Shown: positions 53,528 through 62,027 of the stretch, piece by piece
How positions within the stretch are numbered: the stretch's first letter is position 1
Layout: each line of letters opens with the position of its first letter
Assembly: GCF_014207855.1 (NCBI RefSeq)
Contig: NZ_JACHKZ010000010.1
Span: 88,206 to 152,205 of the forward strand
Length of the DNA: 64,000 nucleotides
From: Comamonas odontotermitis
GTDB taxonomy: Bacteria > Pseudomonadota > Gammaproteobacteria > Burkholderiales > Burkholderiaceae_C
Direction of reading: 5' to 3'
Made by a program: the position numbers and the translations under genes
The notes under the pieces: generated by a model
Seen by the model: only the letters and a program-made list of their open reading frames with translations
The model's database searches: none
What the model was told of the DNA's origin: nothing

Positions 53528-54423
53528 CAGGCTTAAAAACTGTTAAGCCATTTGTAATCAACGATGCAAATCTATTGAGCCAGCCACCAGTAGAGGATTC
53601 AGCACCCGCATGGGTTTCTGGATTCAACTACCCGGCTGGCTCTCTTGTTAGATATGCCCATATTGTTTACAAGAATGGCGCTGCAACAAACGGCACGGTT
53701 CCGCCTCCAGACAGTGGCACTGTCTGGGTGCCGGTATACCCCACAAATACATGGTCACTTTTTGATGCGATGACCTCCAAGCCAACCATTGGCGCATCGA
53801 ATCTGAGCTACACCTTTCGGTTTGGCCAGACCTGCGGCGCGGTGGCAGCCATTGGGCTGGAAGATGTTCAAAGAGTGACGGTGACGGTGACTGATCCCAC
53901 GGCGGGAGAGGTCTACAAGAAGTCAATGAATGTCGGCCGCTCTATCACCCGGTCAAGCTGGTATCTCTGGCATTACGGGCCGCGTGAAGCAACCGGCATT
54001 TTGGGCTACTTCACTGATTTGCCGGATTATCCGCAGGCCACTATCACGGTGGACATTGCAGGATCGGCTGGCATGAAAATCACGCACCTCATTGCGGGCT
54101 CAGTCCAAGAATGGGGGATGTGTGTAGAGCTTGGGGCTGCAATCGAATTCGAGGATTACTCGGTCAAGAAACGAGATGAATATGGCAATTTGAAGCTCAT
54201 TCCCAGGCAGGTCATTCGAGAAACCACGATGTCTATTCCCATCATGCGACGGGAGATCGATGGATTCACGAAATTCATTCAGGACAGGTCGGCCAAGCCG
54301 ACCTTTTTTATTGGCTCATCCGATATTGAATCACTGAATACCTTTGGTGTGGCCACGGCCAATATCAAGGTAGTGTATTTCGATCATTCGGTGGTTGATT
54401 TGAGAGTGCAAAGCGCATCATGA
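53524..54423 (+). CDS. Tail tip or minor tail protein
   Basis: A 299-aa protein, starting at TTG 53524 in overlap with the tape measure stop (TTGA). It has a carbohydrate-binding-like segment WVSGFNYPAGSLVRYAHIVY then WVPVYPTNTWSLFDAMTSKP, and ends with a beta-rich domain (IRETTMSIPIMRREIDGFTK). It occupies the place of distal tail proteins. No exact family named. Confidence 0.65.
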   Translation: MTGLKTVKPFVINDANLLSQPPVEDSAPAWVSGFNYPAGSLVRYAHIVYKNGAATNGTVPPPDSGTVWVPVYPTNTWSLFDAMTSKPTIGASNLSYTFRFGQTCGAVAAIGLEDVQRVTVTVTDPTAGEVYKKSMNVGRSITRSSWYLWHYGPREATGILGYFTDLPDYPQATITVDIAGSAGMKITHLIAGSVQEWGMCVELGAAIEFEDYSVKKRDEYGNLKLIPRQVIRETTMSIPIMRREIDGFTKFIQDRSAKPTFFIGSSDIESLNTFGVATANIKVVYFDHSVVDLRVQSAS

Positions 54424-55376
54424 CTGCTATTGTTAATCCGCGCCCTGTGCGCAATATGCCTCCTGCACCACTGGACGGCGACCCTCCTGCGGTCTTTGAT
54501 GAAAAGGCCAAGAATCTTGCCCTCTGGTACGACAACTGGGTGAGCGACAACAACAACCAAGCGGCCGACAACCGCCAGAACGCACAAGCAACCTATGAGC
54601 TTGCCCAGGCTGCAGATCACAGTGCAGGCCAAGCGCATGACTATGCGCAGAATGCCTCTGATTCTGTTGTTGCGGTCAACCAGACTGTTGCCGACATTCT
54701 CGCCGCCAAGGATGCCATTCAGGCCGGGCCAGTCGCGTCTGTGAATGGCAAGACGGGTGTGATTACGGGCCTGGTGGAGACCAGCATCGGCGCCGCACGC
54801 AACAAATCGCAGCTGATGGCCAATGCGCCCCTGGGGCAGTGGGCCGCCTACTACGACTCTTCTGGCGTTGGTGCCGATTGGCCGCCCGGGCATGTAACAA
54901 CCAATTGGTGGAATGTTTTTACGTTTGGCAGCCAGGAATTAGGCCAAGTAACGCAGCGCGCGTCGCAGACATTAGCTACTCCAATCCAGGGTTGGATTTA
55001 TGAGCGTCAGCGCGACTCGGCCGCGTGGGGGCCATGGCATCGGGTTTTAACTGATAGAACGCTGATTGAATCGACGAAAGGCGGCTCCATATCGACCAGC
55101 ACCTACACGCTGAACCCGGCAGAAGCTACCGTACATCAAATGGGTATCACGGCGTCAACAACGATCAACCTGCCTGCTGCACGCACTGCGGGTGATCAAG
55201 TGACTTTGTGCGCCCACATGCAGGGGAGCTACACGATAAGCCTCGGAGCGAATATCGCACTGCCTATCGGTGCCAGCCTTCCCACTGTTGCCAATGGAGA
55301 AATGCTGATGCTCATATTTACGGCGAAATATGACAGTACCTGGTACTGCTCCATTGCAGGGAAGTTCCCAGGATGA
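54420..55376 (+). CDS. Tail fibre protein
   Basis: A 318-aa protein. The N-terminal coiled-coil region (YELAQAADHSAGQAHDYAQ) is followed by VASVNGKTGVITG, a motif of many phage fibres, and beta-rich C-terminal repeats (INLPAARTAGDQVTLCAHMQ). It overlaps the upstream and downstream genes by 4 bases. A host-recognition role is likely. Confidence 0.8.
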   Translation: MTAIVNPRPVRNMPPAPLDGDPPAVFDEKAKNLALWYDNWVSDNNNQAADNRQNAQATYELAQAADHSAGQAHDYAQNASDSVVAVNQTVADILAAKDAIQAGPVASVNGKTGVITGLVETSIGAARNKSQLMANAPLGQWAAYYDSSGVGADWPPGHVTTNWWNVFTFGSQELGQVTQRASQTLATPIQGWIYERQRDSAAWGPWHRVLTDRTLIESTKGGSISTSTYTLNPAEATVHQMGITASTTINLPAARTAGDQVTLCAHMQGSYTISLGANIALPIGASLPTVANGEMLMLIFTAKYDSTWYCSIAGKFPG

Positions 55377-56071
55377 CCGCGCGGCGCTTGCTTTTAGGTG
55401 GCGGACTTGTTGCTGTCACGATTGCTGCAACCGTCCGCAGCCCAGATATTGCGGCTCTGGCTCGTGCACGCGGGTGGAATGGCTACAGCCAAATCATCTG
55501 CACGATCAATGCCGGGGTGGATGTTGCTTCGCTCAACATCACTGGCATTCCCCATGATTGCCTGACGATCATCAACAAGGGTCGGATTGGGGGTGTATTC
55601 AATAGCGGAACTGGTCTCTACACACGCACCCGCATTCGTATCTACAACTACGGAACCATTTTTGGAGGGGGAGGTAAAGGCGGTGGAGGTGCCTGGAAAT
55701 CGATCTTCCGAGGGACAAGCTACTCCGCTACCGGCAACGGCGGTGCCGGTGGAGATGGCGCGGGCTTCAACACTTCGGGCACGCCGATACTTGTGAGCCA
55801 AACGTCTGGCAATACTGGGACTTCGCAGACCGTGGGCGGGCCCGCCATCGGTGGCACTACCCAAGGCACCGCCACGGGCGGGCGCGGCGGAGACGGCGGG
55901 GCTATCGGCATGCGAGGCGCCGATGGCAGCTATGGCTCCACCACCGGCACTTTTGAATCGCAATCGGACGGCGTAGCTGGTAATGGCGCTGCAGCGGGAG
56001 CCTATGTGGACGGAAACAGCCTGGTGACATGGCTCGCTACGGGGACACGGCTGGGCAATGCAACTAATTAG
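55373..56071 (+). CDS. Glycine-rich tail adhesin, gp38-like
   Basis: A 232-aa protein. From about residue 95 it holds several glycine-rich segments (FGGGGKGGGGAWKS; GNGGAGGDGAGF; GGRGGDGGAIGMRGADGS) interrupted by short variable loops. This layout resembles the polyglycine sandwich of T-even-type gp38 receptor tips. The N terminus appears helical. It would be the exchangeable receptor-binding tip of the preceding fibre. Confidence 0.65.
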   Translation: MTARRLLLGGGLVAVTIAATVRSPDIAALARARGWNGYSQIICTINAGVDVASLNITGIPHDCLTIINKGRIGGVFNSGTGLYTRTRIRIYNYGTIFGGGGKGGGGAWKSIFRGTSYSATGNGGAGGDGAGFNTSGTPILVSQTSGNTGTSQTVGGPAIGGTTQGTATGGRGGDGGAIGMRGADGSYGSTTGTFESQSDGVAGNGAAAGAYVDGNSLVTWLATGTRLGNATN

Positions 56072-56079
56072 GGATTGAT

Positions 56080-56619
56080 ATGTACATCGACACAACGACC
56101 CAGGAATGGGGCCTCACGCAGGCAGAAATCATGCAGCGGCACCCGATGACGGTCTTTCCTGAGCCATTTGCTCCTCTTGAGCAATACGCCAAGGTAGTGG
56201 ACCAACCTCAGCCCGCCTGCAACGCGGAAACGCACAAGCTGATTGAAGCCAAGCCCAAACTGATTAATGGTGAATGGCAGCAGCAATGGCGCAAAGTTGC
56301 GCTGACCGAATCCGAGCTTGAGCAGCGCGTGGCTGAGCAAGCAGCAGCGGAGCAAGCCGCGAAGGATGCCGCTCGGATCACAGTCACCAAGCGGCAGGTG
56401 CTTTTGGCCTTGTTCTTGCGAAAAGGGATTAAGGCGGATCAGATCGATGCGGTGATCAACGCCATTCCAGACGAAACCCAGCGCTACATGGCCCGGGTTG
56501 ACTGGGATGGCGCTGCGGCCATCGAGTCGGACAGCCAGACAGTAGGGATGCTCTCCCAGGCACTGGGGCTGACAGAGGCGGAAATGCCTGATCTTTTCGA
56601 CTTCGCCCAGGCGCTTTGA
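56080..56619 (+). CDS. Tail fibre-associated or assembly protein
   Basis: A 179-aa protein. MYIDTTTQEWGLTQAEIMQR and a central YAKVVDQPQPACN recall tail-fibre assembly proteins; the C-terminal half is helical (KRQVLLALFLRKGIKADQID). It follows the adhesin gene by 8 bases, the usual order for a fibre chaperone. Confidence 0.6.
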   Translation: MYIDTTTQEWGLTQAEIMQRHPMTVFPEPFAPLEQYAKVVDQPQPACNAETHKLIEAKPKLINGEWQQQWRKVALTESELEQRVAEQAAAEQAAKDAARITVTKRQVLLALFLRKGIKADQIDAVINAIPDETQRYMARVDWDGAAAIESDSQTVGMLSQALGLTEAEMPDLFDFAQAL

Positions 56620-56687
56620 CCTGTCACACACAACACACACCCGCATGGTTCGCCCAGCGGGTTTTTTCATTTCTGAGAGGGGCGCGC

Positions 56688-56930
56688 ATGAGCAATGGTG
56701 CAGAAAACGGCGCGATTGTCGCGGGCAAGGCCGCAGCCTATGGCGGGGCAACAGGGGCATTTGTGAGCGGGCTCACAGTGTCCGAGTGGGGTGTGATCGG
56801 CGGTTTGCTGATCGGTGTTCTGGGCTGGGCCTGTAGCCAGTATTGGTCCTGGCGCAAAGACCGGCGAGAGGCGCGCGAGATGGAAGCGCGCATGCAACAC
56901 AAGTTTGGTACGGGATGGGATGAGCTATGA
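56688..56930 (+). CDS. Holin-like membrane protein
   Basis: An 80-aa protein from ATG 56688 (GAGAGGGG upstream). It has an N-terminal Gly/Ala segment and a strong helix (EWGVIGGLLIGVLGWACSQY) and ends in a charged tail (WSWRKDRREAREMEARMQHK). Its place directly before the endolysin and ATGA coupling make it the holin. One or two helices cannot be settled. Confidence 0.8.
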   Translation: MSNGAENGAIVAGKAAAYGGATGAFVSGLTVSEWGVIGGLLIGVLGWACSQYWSWRKDRREAREMEARMQHKFGTGWDEL

Positions 56931-57475
56931 CAGATGCATTGATTCCAAAAGAGCCGAGCATTCCGGCTTCTCTTGCGCGCAAGGGGGTGATTCCCGCAGC
57001 TCTGCTGGCCGCGCTGACCAGCCCCCTGGCGTACACCACATTGGAGCGTTGGGAAGGCAACATCAAACAGGTGTACGCGGACAACCTGGCGCACGGCATC
57101 CCTACCTACTGCGCTGGCCGTACCGACTGGAAAGCCAATGTGGGCGATAAGCTCACTGACGACCAGTGCCGGGCAGTGAACAAGGCAACACTGCTGGAGT
57201 ATGGCTTTGCCATGCTGGGGTGCGCCAACTGGGACTACCTGACGGCCAAGCGCTTGATCGGGTTGACCATGTTCGCTATCAACGTGGGCAAGGAGGGCGC
57301 TTGCGGCTCCCAGGCCGTCCGGAGCATCAACGCTGGCCAGATCGTGCAAGGCTGCAATCTGATCGCCCGCACGCCTTCTGGTGCGCCCAACTGGTCAAAC
57401 GCTGGCGGAAAGTATGTGCAAGGCCTGCAGAACCGCCGCCAAGCTGAGCGCGCCTTGTGCCTGGAGGGCTTGTAA
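56927..57475 (+). CDS. Endolysin, GH24 lysozyme with N-terminal anchor
   Basis: A 182-aa protein. A weakly hydrophobic N-terminal stretch (GVIPAALLAALTSPLAYTTL) precedes the catalytic start ERWEGNIKQVYADNLAHG, with Glu and Asp at T4-lysozyme-like spacing (E-x8-D). The N terminus suggests a signal-anchor-release type enzyme that crosses the membrane by Sec. Overlaps the next gene by TAATG. Confidence 0.85.
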   Translation: MTDALIPKEPSIPASLARKGVIPAALLAALTSPLAYTTLERWEGNIKQVYADNLAHGIPTYCAGRTDWKANVGDKLTDDQCRAVNKATLLEYGFAMLGCANWDYLTAKRLIGLTMFAINVGKEGACGSQAVRSINAGQIVQGCNLIARTPSGAPNWSNAGGKYVQGLQNRRQAERALCLEGL

Positions 57476-57564
57476 TGCTCCTATTCTTCGCATTTATCGC
57501 CTGTCTTGCTGGTGCGCCGCTGTGGGGAGCGTTCTGGATCTTCCTGCATTTCCTCATGAGGTGA
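57475..57564 (+). CDS. 29-aa membrane protein between endolysin and Rz
   Basis: ATG at 57475 overlapping the endolysin stop (TAATG), TGA at 57562-57564, 3 bases before the Rz start. MLLFFAFIACLAGAPLWGAF then WIFLHFLMR is one long membrane helix ending with Arg. Its tight packing supports it as a real gene. Perhaps a second holin or an antiholin. Confidence 0.6.
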   Translation: MLLFFAFIACLAGAPLWGAFWIFLHFLMR

Positions 57565-57567
57565 GCC

Positions 57568-58107
57568 ATGACCCTGCAGATTCAACTAGCAATAGCGGCC
57601 CTGGTGGCCGCTTTGTCGTTTGGTGGTGGCTGGGCAGTCAACGGCTGGCGTGGCACATCCAAAGTAGCCGACTGCAAGACCGAGCAGGCCCAGGGCGTGG
57701 CCACCCGCGCAGAAGCCGCCCGGGCCAATGAATCCAACACTGCCCAACTGGAGAGCAAACATGCACAAGACACGATCTACAACGCCGACCGCCTGGCAGC
57801 ACTCAAAACTGGCATTGCTGTTGATGTGCGCTCTGAGCTTGAGCGCGCTCACAGGCTGCAGCTCAGCGCCGACAGCCGAGCCGCCACTTATCGCGCGCAA
57901 GCCGAAGCCGACGCCACTGCCCGCCGCGCTCTTGCAGATAAAGCCTCAGCCCTCGACCGCCAGCTTGCAGAGGGCGTCGGAGTGGTCGCGGAACTCGGAG
58001 GCGCTCTTAAACAGCGAGACGCCGAAGTAGCGGCGCTGTGCGACCAAGTGAACATCGAGCGCGGGTTGAATGGTGATGAGGGCGATCAGGCCTGCAGGGG
58101 GAGCTAA
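57568..58107 (+). CDS. Rz: Inner-membrane spanin Rz
   Basis: A 179-aa protein. N-terminal membrane helix (LAIAALVAALSFGGGWAVNG) and a long Ala/Glu/Arg-rich periplasmic coiled coil, as in i-spanins. An o-spanin gene is nested in the +1 frame. It would join the outer-membrane partner and fuse membranes at lysis. Confidence 0.88.
   Translation: MTLQIQLAIAALVAALSFGGGWAVNGWRGTSKVADCKTEQAQGVATRAEAARANESNTAQLESKHAQDTIYNADRLAALKTGIAVDVRSELERAHRLQLSADSRAATYRAQAEADATARRALADKASALDRQLAEGVGVVAELGGALKQRDAEVAALCDQVNIERGLNGDEGDQACRGS
57761..58030 (+). CDS. Rz1: Outer-membrane spanin Rz1, nested in Rz
   Basis: An 89-aa protein in another frame wholly inside Rz. The signal ends SALTGCSSAPTAEPP, a lipobox with Cys33; the mature part is about 57 aa and proline-rich (RKPKPTPLPAALLQIKPQPS). 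ATG 57761 has GGAGAGC upstream. Nested Rz/Rz1 pairs are the lambda arrangement. Confidence 0.87.
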   Translation: MHKTRSTTPTAWQHSKLALLLMCALSLSALTGCSSAPTAEPPLIARKPKPTPLPAALLQIKPQPSTASLQRASEWSRNSEALLNSETPK

Positions 58108-58192
58108 TGGTCGATGGCGCCCTGATTTGCCAATTTGCACGCGTTCCGTCTTGTGTGTTTGCTATATTGAGCCTTTGGTCTAGGCTGGTCGT

Positions 58193-58636
58193 ATGAAACA
58201 CAACTTGGTTACTTCCATCTCAATATCTGCATCGCCAGAGCGAGTCTGGGAGATCCTGATGGACTTTGCGCGTTACCCAGAGTGGAACCCCTTTATTTGT
58301 TCGCTTGAGGGAGCGTCCTCAGAGGGGCAGGTCCTGGAGGTCAAAATTCAACCGGAAGGTGGGCGCGCTATGACATTTCGGCCTACCGTTTTACGAAACA
58401 CCCCCACTGGTGAGTTTCGCTGGCTGGGAAAATTATTGATCAAAGGCCTCTTTGATGGCGAGCACTACTTCAAACTTGAGCCGATCGCTGGCGGAGGGAC
58501 AAGGTTTACTCAAGGGGAGCAATTTTCAGGAGTTCTCGTCTCATTGTTTCGTGACTCCCTAGACAAAGGAACTAAAGCTGGCTTTGAGGCGATGAACCTT
58601 GCCATGAAAAAAAGAGCAGAAGCAGTTAGCAGCTAA
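58193..58636 (+). CDS. SRPBCC-family (START-like) protein, prophage cargo
   Basis: A 147-aa protein: TSISISASPERVWEILMDFA, RYPEWNPFICSLEG and FKLEPIAGGGTRFTQGEQF match SRPBCC/polyketide-cyclase-like folds, which hold a hydrophobic ligand. It follows lysis genes and precedes a bidirectional terminator, so it is probably an independent cargo gene. Ligand unknown. Confidence 0.85.
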   Translation: MKHNLVTSISISASPERVWEILMDFARYPEWNPFICSLEGASSEGQVLEVKIQPEGGRAMTFRPTVLRNTPTGEFRWLGKLLIKGLFDGEHYFKLEPIAGGGTRFTQGEQFSGVLVSLFRDSLDKGTKAGFEAMNLAMKKRAEAVSS

Positions 58637-58650
58637 ACGACTCAATAAAA

Positions 58651-58691
58651 AGCCTCCCCGGCGCCACTACGGCACAGGGGAGGCTTTTTTG
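58651..58691. terminator. Bidirectional terminator
   Basis: AGCCTCCCC / GGGGAGGCT with a 17-base loop region, A-run before and T-run after, so it can serve the SRPBCC gene (plus) and the secreted-protein gene (minus). Confidence 0.8.
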
Positions 58692-58712
58692 CTTTTTGGT
58701 GTCGCTTTTGAA

Positions 58713-59498
58713 TTAGCAGCCCGTTACACCAGCAATGCCGCCCAGGCGCTGCAAGTTCAGATTTTGCGTTCCATCCTTGCCCGACAGGGTGGCCTTGGCA
58801 CTTGTGCAACTGTCGAATTTCACAGTCAACTGCCCCCATTCAGCCACTTGGTACGACGGCGAAGAGAATGTGCCATTTATGGTGGTTCCTAAGACTGTGG
58901 TGTACTCGGTATTGGTCTTGAGGCTACCGACAGGAACTTCTATTGAAATGAGCCAAAGTGGGCTACCACCAGCATCGCGTCCATAGTAGGTTGCAAAAAA
59001 GCCGTTGTTTGCCGCAAGAAAGTTAAAGCCTGTGCCACTGAACGCAGGGTCATACCACAGCCCTGATATAGCTTGCGGACTCAATGTGTTGGAGCCGCCA
59101 TTGCCAGACCCAGAAAAAGATACCGAGAAATTCCCCTGCAGAGAGCTGGTTGAAGTTGTCGCTCTTACAAGATATTGACCCGAGAGGGTCTCTCCAGCTG
59201 TGCCATTTCCAGTTACTGATAAATAATTGGGGAAATTGTGCTGGTCGCAAGTGAAAATAAATGGTGACTGGGAAACAACGCCGCCTTTGCCGGTGTACGT
59301 GCCGTTGCCTGCTGCACTAGAGAGAGTGCAACTTACTGCCCCGTACTGATCAATGGTGATGGAGATGCTGCCGCGATCAGCGCCTGAATAGGTGCCCGTA
59401 TAGGTGCCTGCACCTACCTGCGCAGCCGCGAATTGTGAAATGCCAACAGCCAGACTCAAGCCTACAAAAGCGCTCTTTAAAAATTTGATGACACGCAT
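58713..59498 (-). CDS. Exported protein of unknown function, prophage cargo
   Basis: A 261-aa protein from ATG 59498 (GGAG upstream). A signal peptide (FVGLSLAVGISQFAAA) is followed by two beta-rich parts: a Gly/Thr/Ser-rich region (AGTYTGTYSGADRGSISITI) and a WYDPAFSGTGFNFLAANNGF segment. The C-terminal Cys and other Cys may form disulfides. The ATG starts an isolated minus-strand gene. It may alter the surface of the lysogen. Confidence 0.75.
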   Translation of the reverse strand: MRVIKFLKSAFVGLSLAVGISQFAAAQVGAGTYTGTYSGADRGSISITIDQYGAVSCTLSSAAGNGTYTGKGGVVSQSPFIFTCDQHNFPNYLSVTGNGTAGETLSGQYLVRATTSTSSLQGNFSVSFSGSGNGGSNTLSPQAISGLWYDPAFSGTGFNFLAANNGFFATYYGRDAGGSPLWLISIEVPVGSLKTNTEYTTVLGTTINGTFSSPSYQVAEWGQLTVKFDSCTSAKATLSGKDGTQNLNLQRLGGIAGVTGC

Positions 59499-59710
59499 TA
59501 ACACTCCATTACTACTATGTTATTTGGATGATTGACTTTTGCTATCAAAAGCCGTGAATATCATATGATGTAACTATGATGAAACTCGCCTCCGCTAGCT
59601 GCAACGGCTTGGAATTTTTCTTGTTGTTGTTTTCTTGAGGAGGAAAGGGCATTGGGCGTGGGTGTGAATTAGCCCCTCTGCAACTGCTGTCAATGCTGCC
59701 GAAATAGAAC

Positions 59711-59753
59711 GAGCCTCCCAGGTGCCGTAAATGGCACCAGGGAGGCTCTTTTT
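59711..59753 (+). terminator. Long hairpin terminator
   Basis: A 16-bp stem (GAGCCTCCCAGGTGCC pairs with GGCACCAGGGAGGCTC, one mismatch), loop of 6, then TTTTT. It lies between two minus-strand genes; the T-run is on the plus side. Confidence 0.65.
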
Positions 59754-59764
59754 CGTTTGTGCGG

Positions 59765-60046
59765 TCAGTTTGCAGTTTGCACGGGGTTGATTGCTTCAAC
59801 GTCCGCGCCCATCTCGCGCATCTTGGCTGTGACCTTGGCCAACTCCTCCGGCGACAGTGCCAAGCGTGCGGCCATGAGAAAACAGATGTGAATTCCCAGG
59901 TTGCGCGGCTCTGCGCCGCCCGTGTACTTGCGCCACTGCTGGCCACCGGCAACGCTGGCCAAGTCGGCCATCTGTTCGCCAGTTAGCCCGAGCTGGTCTT
60001 TCAGCTTGGCCAAGTCCGCGGTTGAAGGTGGGGTGTATTCGATCAT
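59765..60046 (-). CDS. HTH phage protein
   Basis: A 93-aa protein starting MIEYTPPSTADLAKLKDQLG. LTGEQMADLASVAGGQQWRK is a XRE-type helix-turn-helix pattern. It may be a small regulator of adjacent cargo genes. A further upstream start (60073) is possible. Confidence 0.65.
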   Translation of the reverse strand: MIEYTPPSTADLAKLKDQLGLTGEQMADLASVAGGQQWRKYTGGAEPRNLGIHICFLMAARLALSPEELAKVTAKMREMGADVEAINPVQTAN

Positions 60047-60093
60047 GAGCGGCTCTCTGCTCTGGGAGAACAAAGGCCCTTTCGGGCCTTGGC

Positions 60094-60171
60094 TTAGATA
60101 AACATCTTGGCCATTGCTACTGCTGTGCCGATCATTCCGGCCATCGCTGTAGCTCCTGCTGCTGCTGGCAT
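60094..60171 (-). CDS. Possible 25-aa hydrophobic peptide
   Basis: ATG at 60171 gives MPAAAGATAMAGMIGTAVAM and ends in AKMFI. A single hydrophobic helix. The ribosome site is weak and nothing else supports it. Confidence 0.25.
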   Translation of the reverse strand: MPAAAGATAMAGMIGTAVAMAKMFI

Positions 60172-60198
60172 CCAGTGGTGCTCTCGGTTAACAAGACG

Positions 60199-60222
60199 TA
60201 AAAAAGCCCTCCGAAGAGGGCT
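60199..60222 (-). terminator. Terminator of the IPTL-CTERM gene
   Basis: AGCCCTC / GAGGGCT around CGAA, with TTTTTT on the minus strand after it. It lies 7 bases after the stop of 60229-61590. Confidence 0.8.
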
Positions 60223-60228
60223 CACAGA

Positions 60229-61590
60229 TCAGCTCGATTTCCGTCGGCGCATGAGGCCTATTGAACCGGCAACCACTCCTGAGAGAGCCAGTAAGCCAAA
60301 CGCTCCCAACGTTGGAACGGGCGTGGCGGTCGCAACTGGCGGAACAGTGGCGGGGGGATCGGTATCCGTTGCAGTGTCATTTGACGGGTCAGGATCTGGA
60401 TTTGTATTGACTGCGCTTGCACTGGATCCATCGGCCTCCACGGTTGCAGTATTCACCAAATTCCCCGTGAAACTGGCTGGAATGGCCATGGTCAGCGTAT
60501 AGGTCACAGTCGCATTCACAGCAAGATTGATAGTGTCATCAATGCCGCCTGCGCCATTTGCCGTGCAGCTTCCACCGGCCGAAGCACTGCAGGACCAGGT
60601 GGCGGTGCTAATGCCACTGGGCAATACATCCGTCACCTTGGCACCGATAGCAGTGAAAGGACCGTTGTTGCGTACCGTAATGGTGTAGACGACATTGGTT
60701 CCCGGCACATAGTTGGTTTGGCTGTTGGTTTTGGTGATGCTCAAATCTGCAGGGAACTGGATGGGAGCATCAGGGCAATTAGCGCCATCATTGGTGCCCG
60801 ATCCGGGTGAGCCAGCAATGAGGGTTTTGACACCTGTGACCAGATTGATCTGGTAAAAACCGCTGCCATTATTTGCCGAGCCAAACATACCATTGGTGCC
60901 GCCGAACTGTGCTCCAAGCACACCACCTGTGGCGTCTGGCGCACCCAATGTAGCGACAGTTCCGTCAGCAACATTGATCCCGTATAACTGGCCTGTGTCA
61001 GAAACAGAATACAAGCCTCCCGAAGCACCGCCTACCCAGGCGATGTCCGATGCTGTAAATGCCACGCTCAAATTGATGGCTGTGGCAGTCATGGCACCCG
61101 TGTCAATGGCATAAATCACCGAAGTGTTGCCAAAAGGTTTGACATAGTAGACGCCATTGCTGCCCACCGTACCCGAGTTATAAACCGGCGTCGCGGGCAG
61201 TCCTGTAACGGCACCCATGTCGCTAACAGCCCCCGTGCCTTGATCGACGCTTAGTAGATGGTTTCCATTACTATCTGTCCGCATGGCATACAGAACGCTA
61301 GCGGTGGGAGAAAAGCCCAATGCGTTATAGGAAACCGCTGCAGTCGCCCCAATGCCCGTAAATAGCATCGGGTTTGTATTCGTAGACACGCTGTTCAGCG
61401 CAGTGGGTGCATCCTGCGACAGGAAAAGTCGGCCATCACAGGCAGCCTGCGCCATGGGCACCGTAGACAGCACCAAAGCCGCTGAGATAAGCAGGTGCTT
61501 GAATGACTTGTTATTGCTTGAAGAATTCTCTAAGTTCGAAGGAATATAAAAAAATGAATTTTTTGAAGGCAGCGCTTTAAGCAAAGGCAT
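60229..61590 (-). CDS. IPTL-CTERM surface protein with DUF11-like repeat, prophage cargo
   Basis: A 453-aa protein. A signal region (HLLISAALVLSTVPMAQAA) is followed by a beta-propeller-like N-terminal part (ACDGRLFLSQDAPTALNSVS; SNGVYYVKPFGNTSVIYAID) and then a DUF11-type Ig-like repeat (ADLSITKTNSQTNYVPGTNV to GISTATWSCSASAGGSC). The end PVPTLGAFGLLALSGVVAG then MRRRKSS is a textbook IPTL-CTERM sorting signal. It probably is processed by a host sorting system and displayed on the cell surface. Confidence 0.87.
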   Translation of the reverse strand: MPLLKALPSKNSFFYIPSNLENSSSNNKSFKHLLISAALVLSTVPMAQAACDGRLFLSQDAPTALNSVSTNTNPMLFTGIGATAAVSYNALGFSPTASVLYAMRTDSNGNHLLSVDQGTGAVSDMGAVTGLPATPVYNSGTVGSNGVYYVKPFGNTSVIYAIDTGAMTATAINLSVAFTASDIAWVGGASGGLYSVSDTGQLYGINVADGTVATLGAPDATGGVLGAQFGGTNGMFGSANNGSGFYQINLVTGVKTLIAGSPGSGTNDGANCPDAPIQFPADLSITKTNSQTNYVPGTNVVYTITVRNNGPFTAIGAKVTDVLPSGISTATWSCSASAGGSCTANGAGGIDDTINLAVNATVTYTLTMAIPASFTGNLVNTATVEADGSSASAVNTNPDPDPSNDTATDTDPPATVPPVATATPVPTLGAFGLLALSGVVAGSIGLMRRRKSS

Positions 61591-62027
61591 ATGAAATAAT
61601 CCTTAGTAATTTGAGCCTAGGGTGTTAATTAGGGTTTTTTATCAAAATTAGATATCGAATTCTAATTTTCGATAGTTAGAGATTAATTTACATCTCTACA
61701 CAACGCCCTGAAGTCGACAATGCCATACAGGCTAAGCGTCGTCAAGTATCAAATGAAGAGGTGTTATTTTTTCCTCTATTGTCTCGGAAATGTTGTTTTT
61801 TGGGTAATTTGAAATACGTTTGCTATTTTTAATTTAACGAGGCTATTGATAGCCTGTTTTGATAGGTTTTATCATATTTTTAGAACGAACTAGCTTTGGA
61901 TTGGTAATTCGCGTGCACTTCATTTAAATCTATGAGTGGAGATGTATCACCACGGTTAAGATGAGCCCGCGCATTTTAGGGTCGGGCTGCATCTCATGGC
62001 GAAGAATCGTTCACGGCTATCGCTCAG
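61591..62027. other. AT-rich interval, no gene seen
   Basis: About 440 bases, very AT-rich up to about 61950 with TTTTTATCAAAATTAG-like tracts. It may hold the promoter of the IPTL-CTERM gene. No protein-like frame was found. Confidence 0.4.

Noticed and set aside
59545..59952. 135-codon minus-strand frame near the HTH gene
   Set aside because: It overlaps the better supported HTH gene in another frame and reads through a terminator hairpin.
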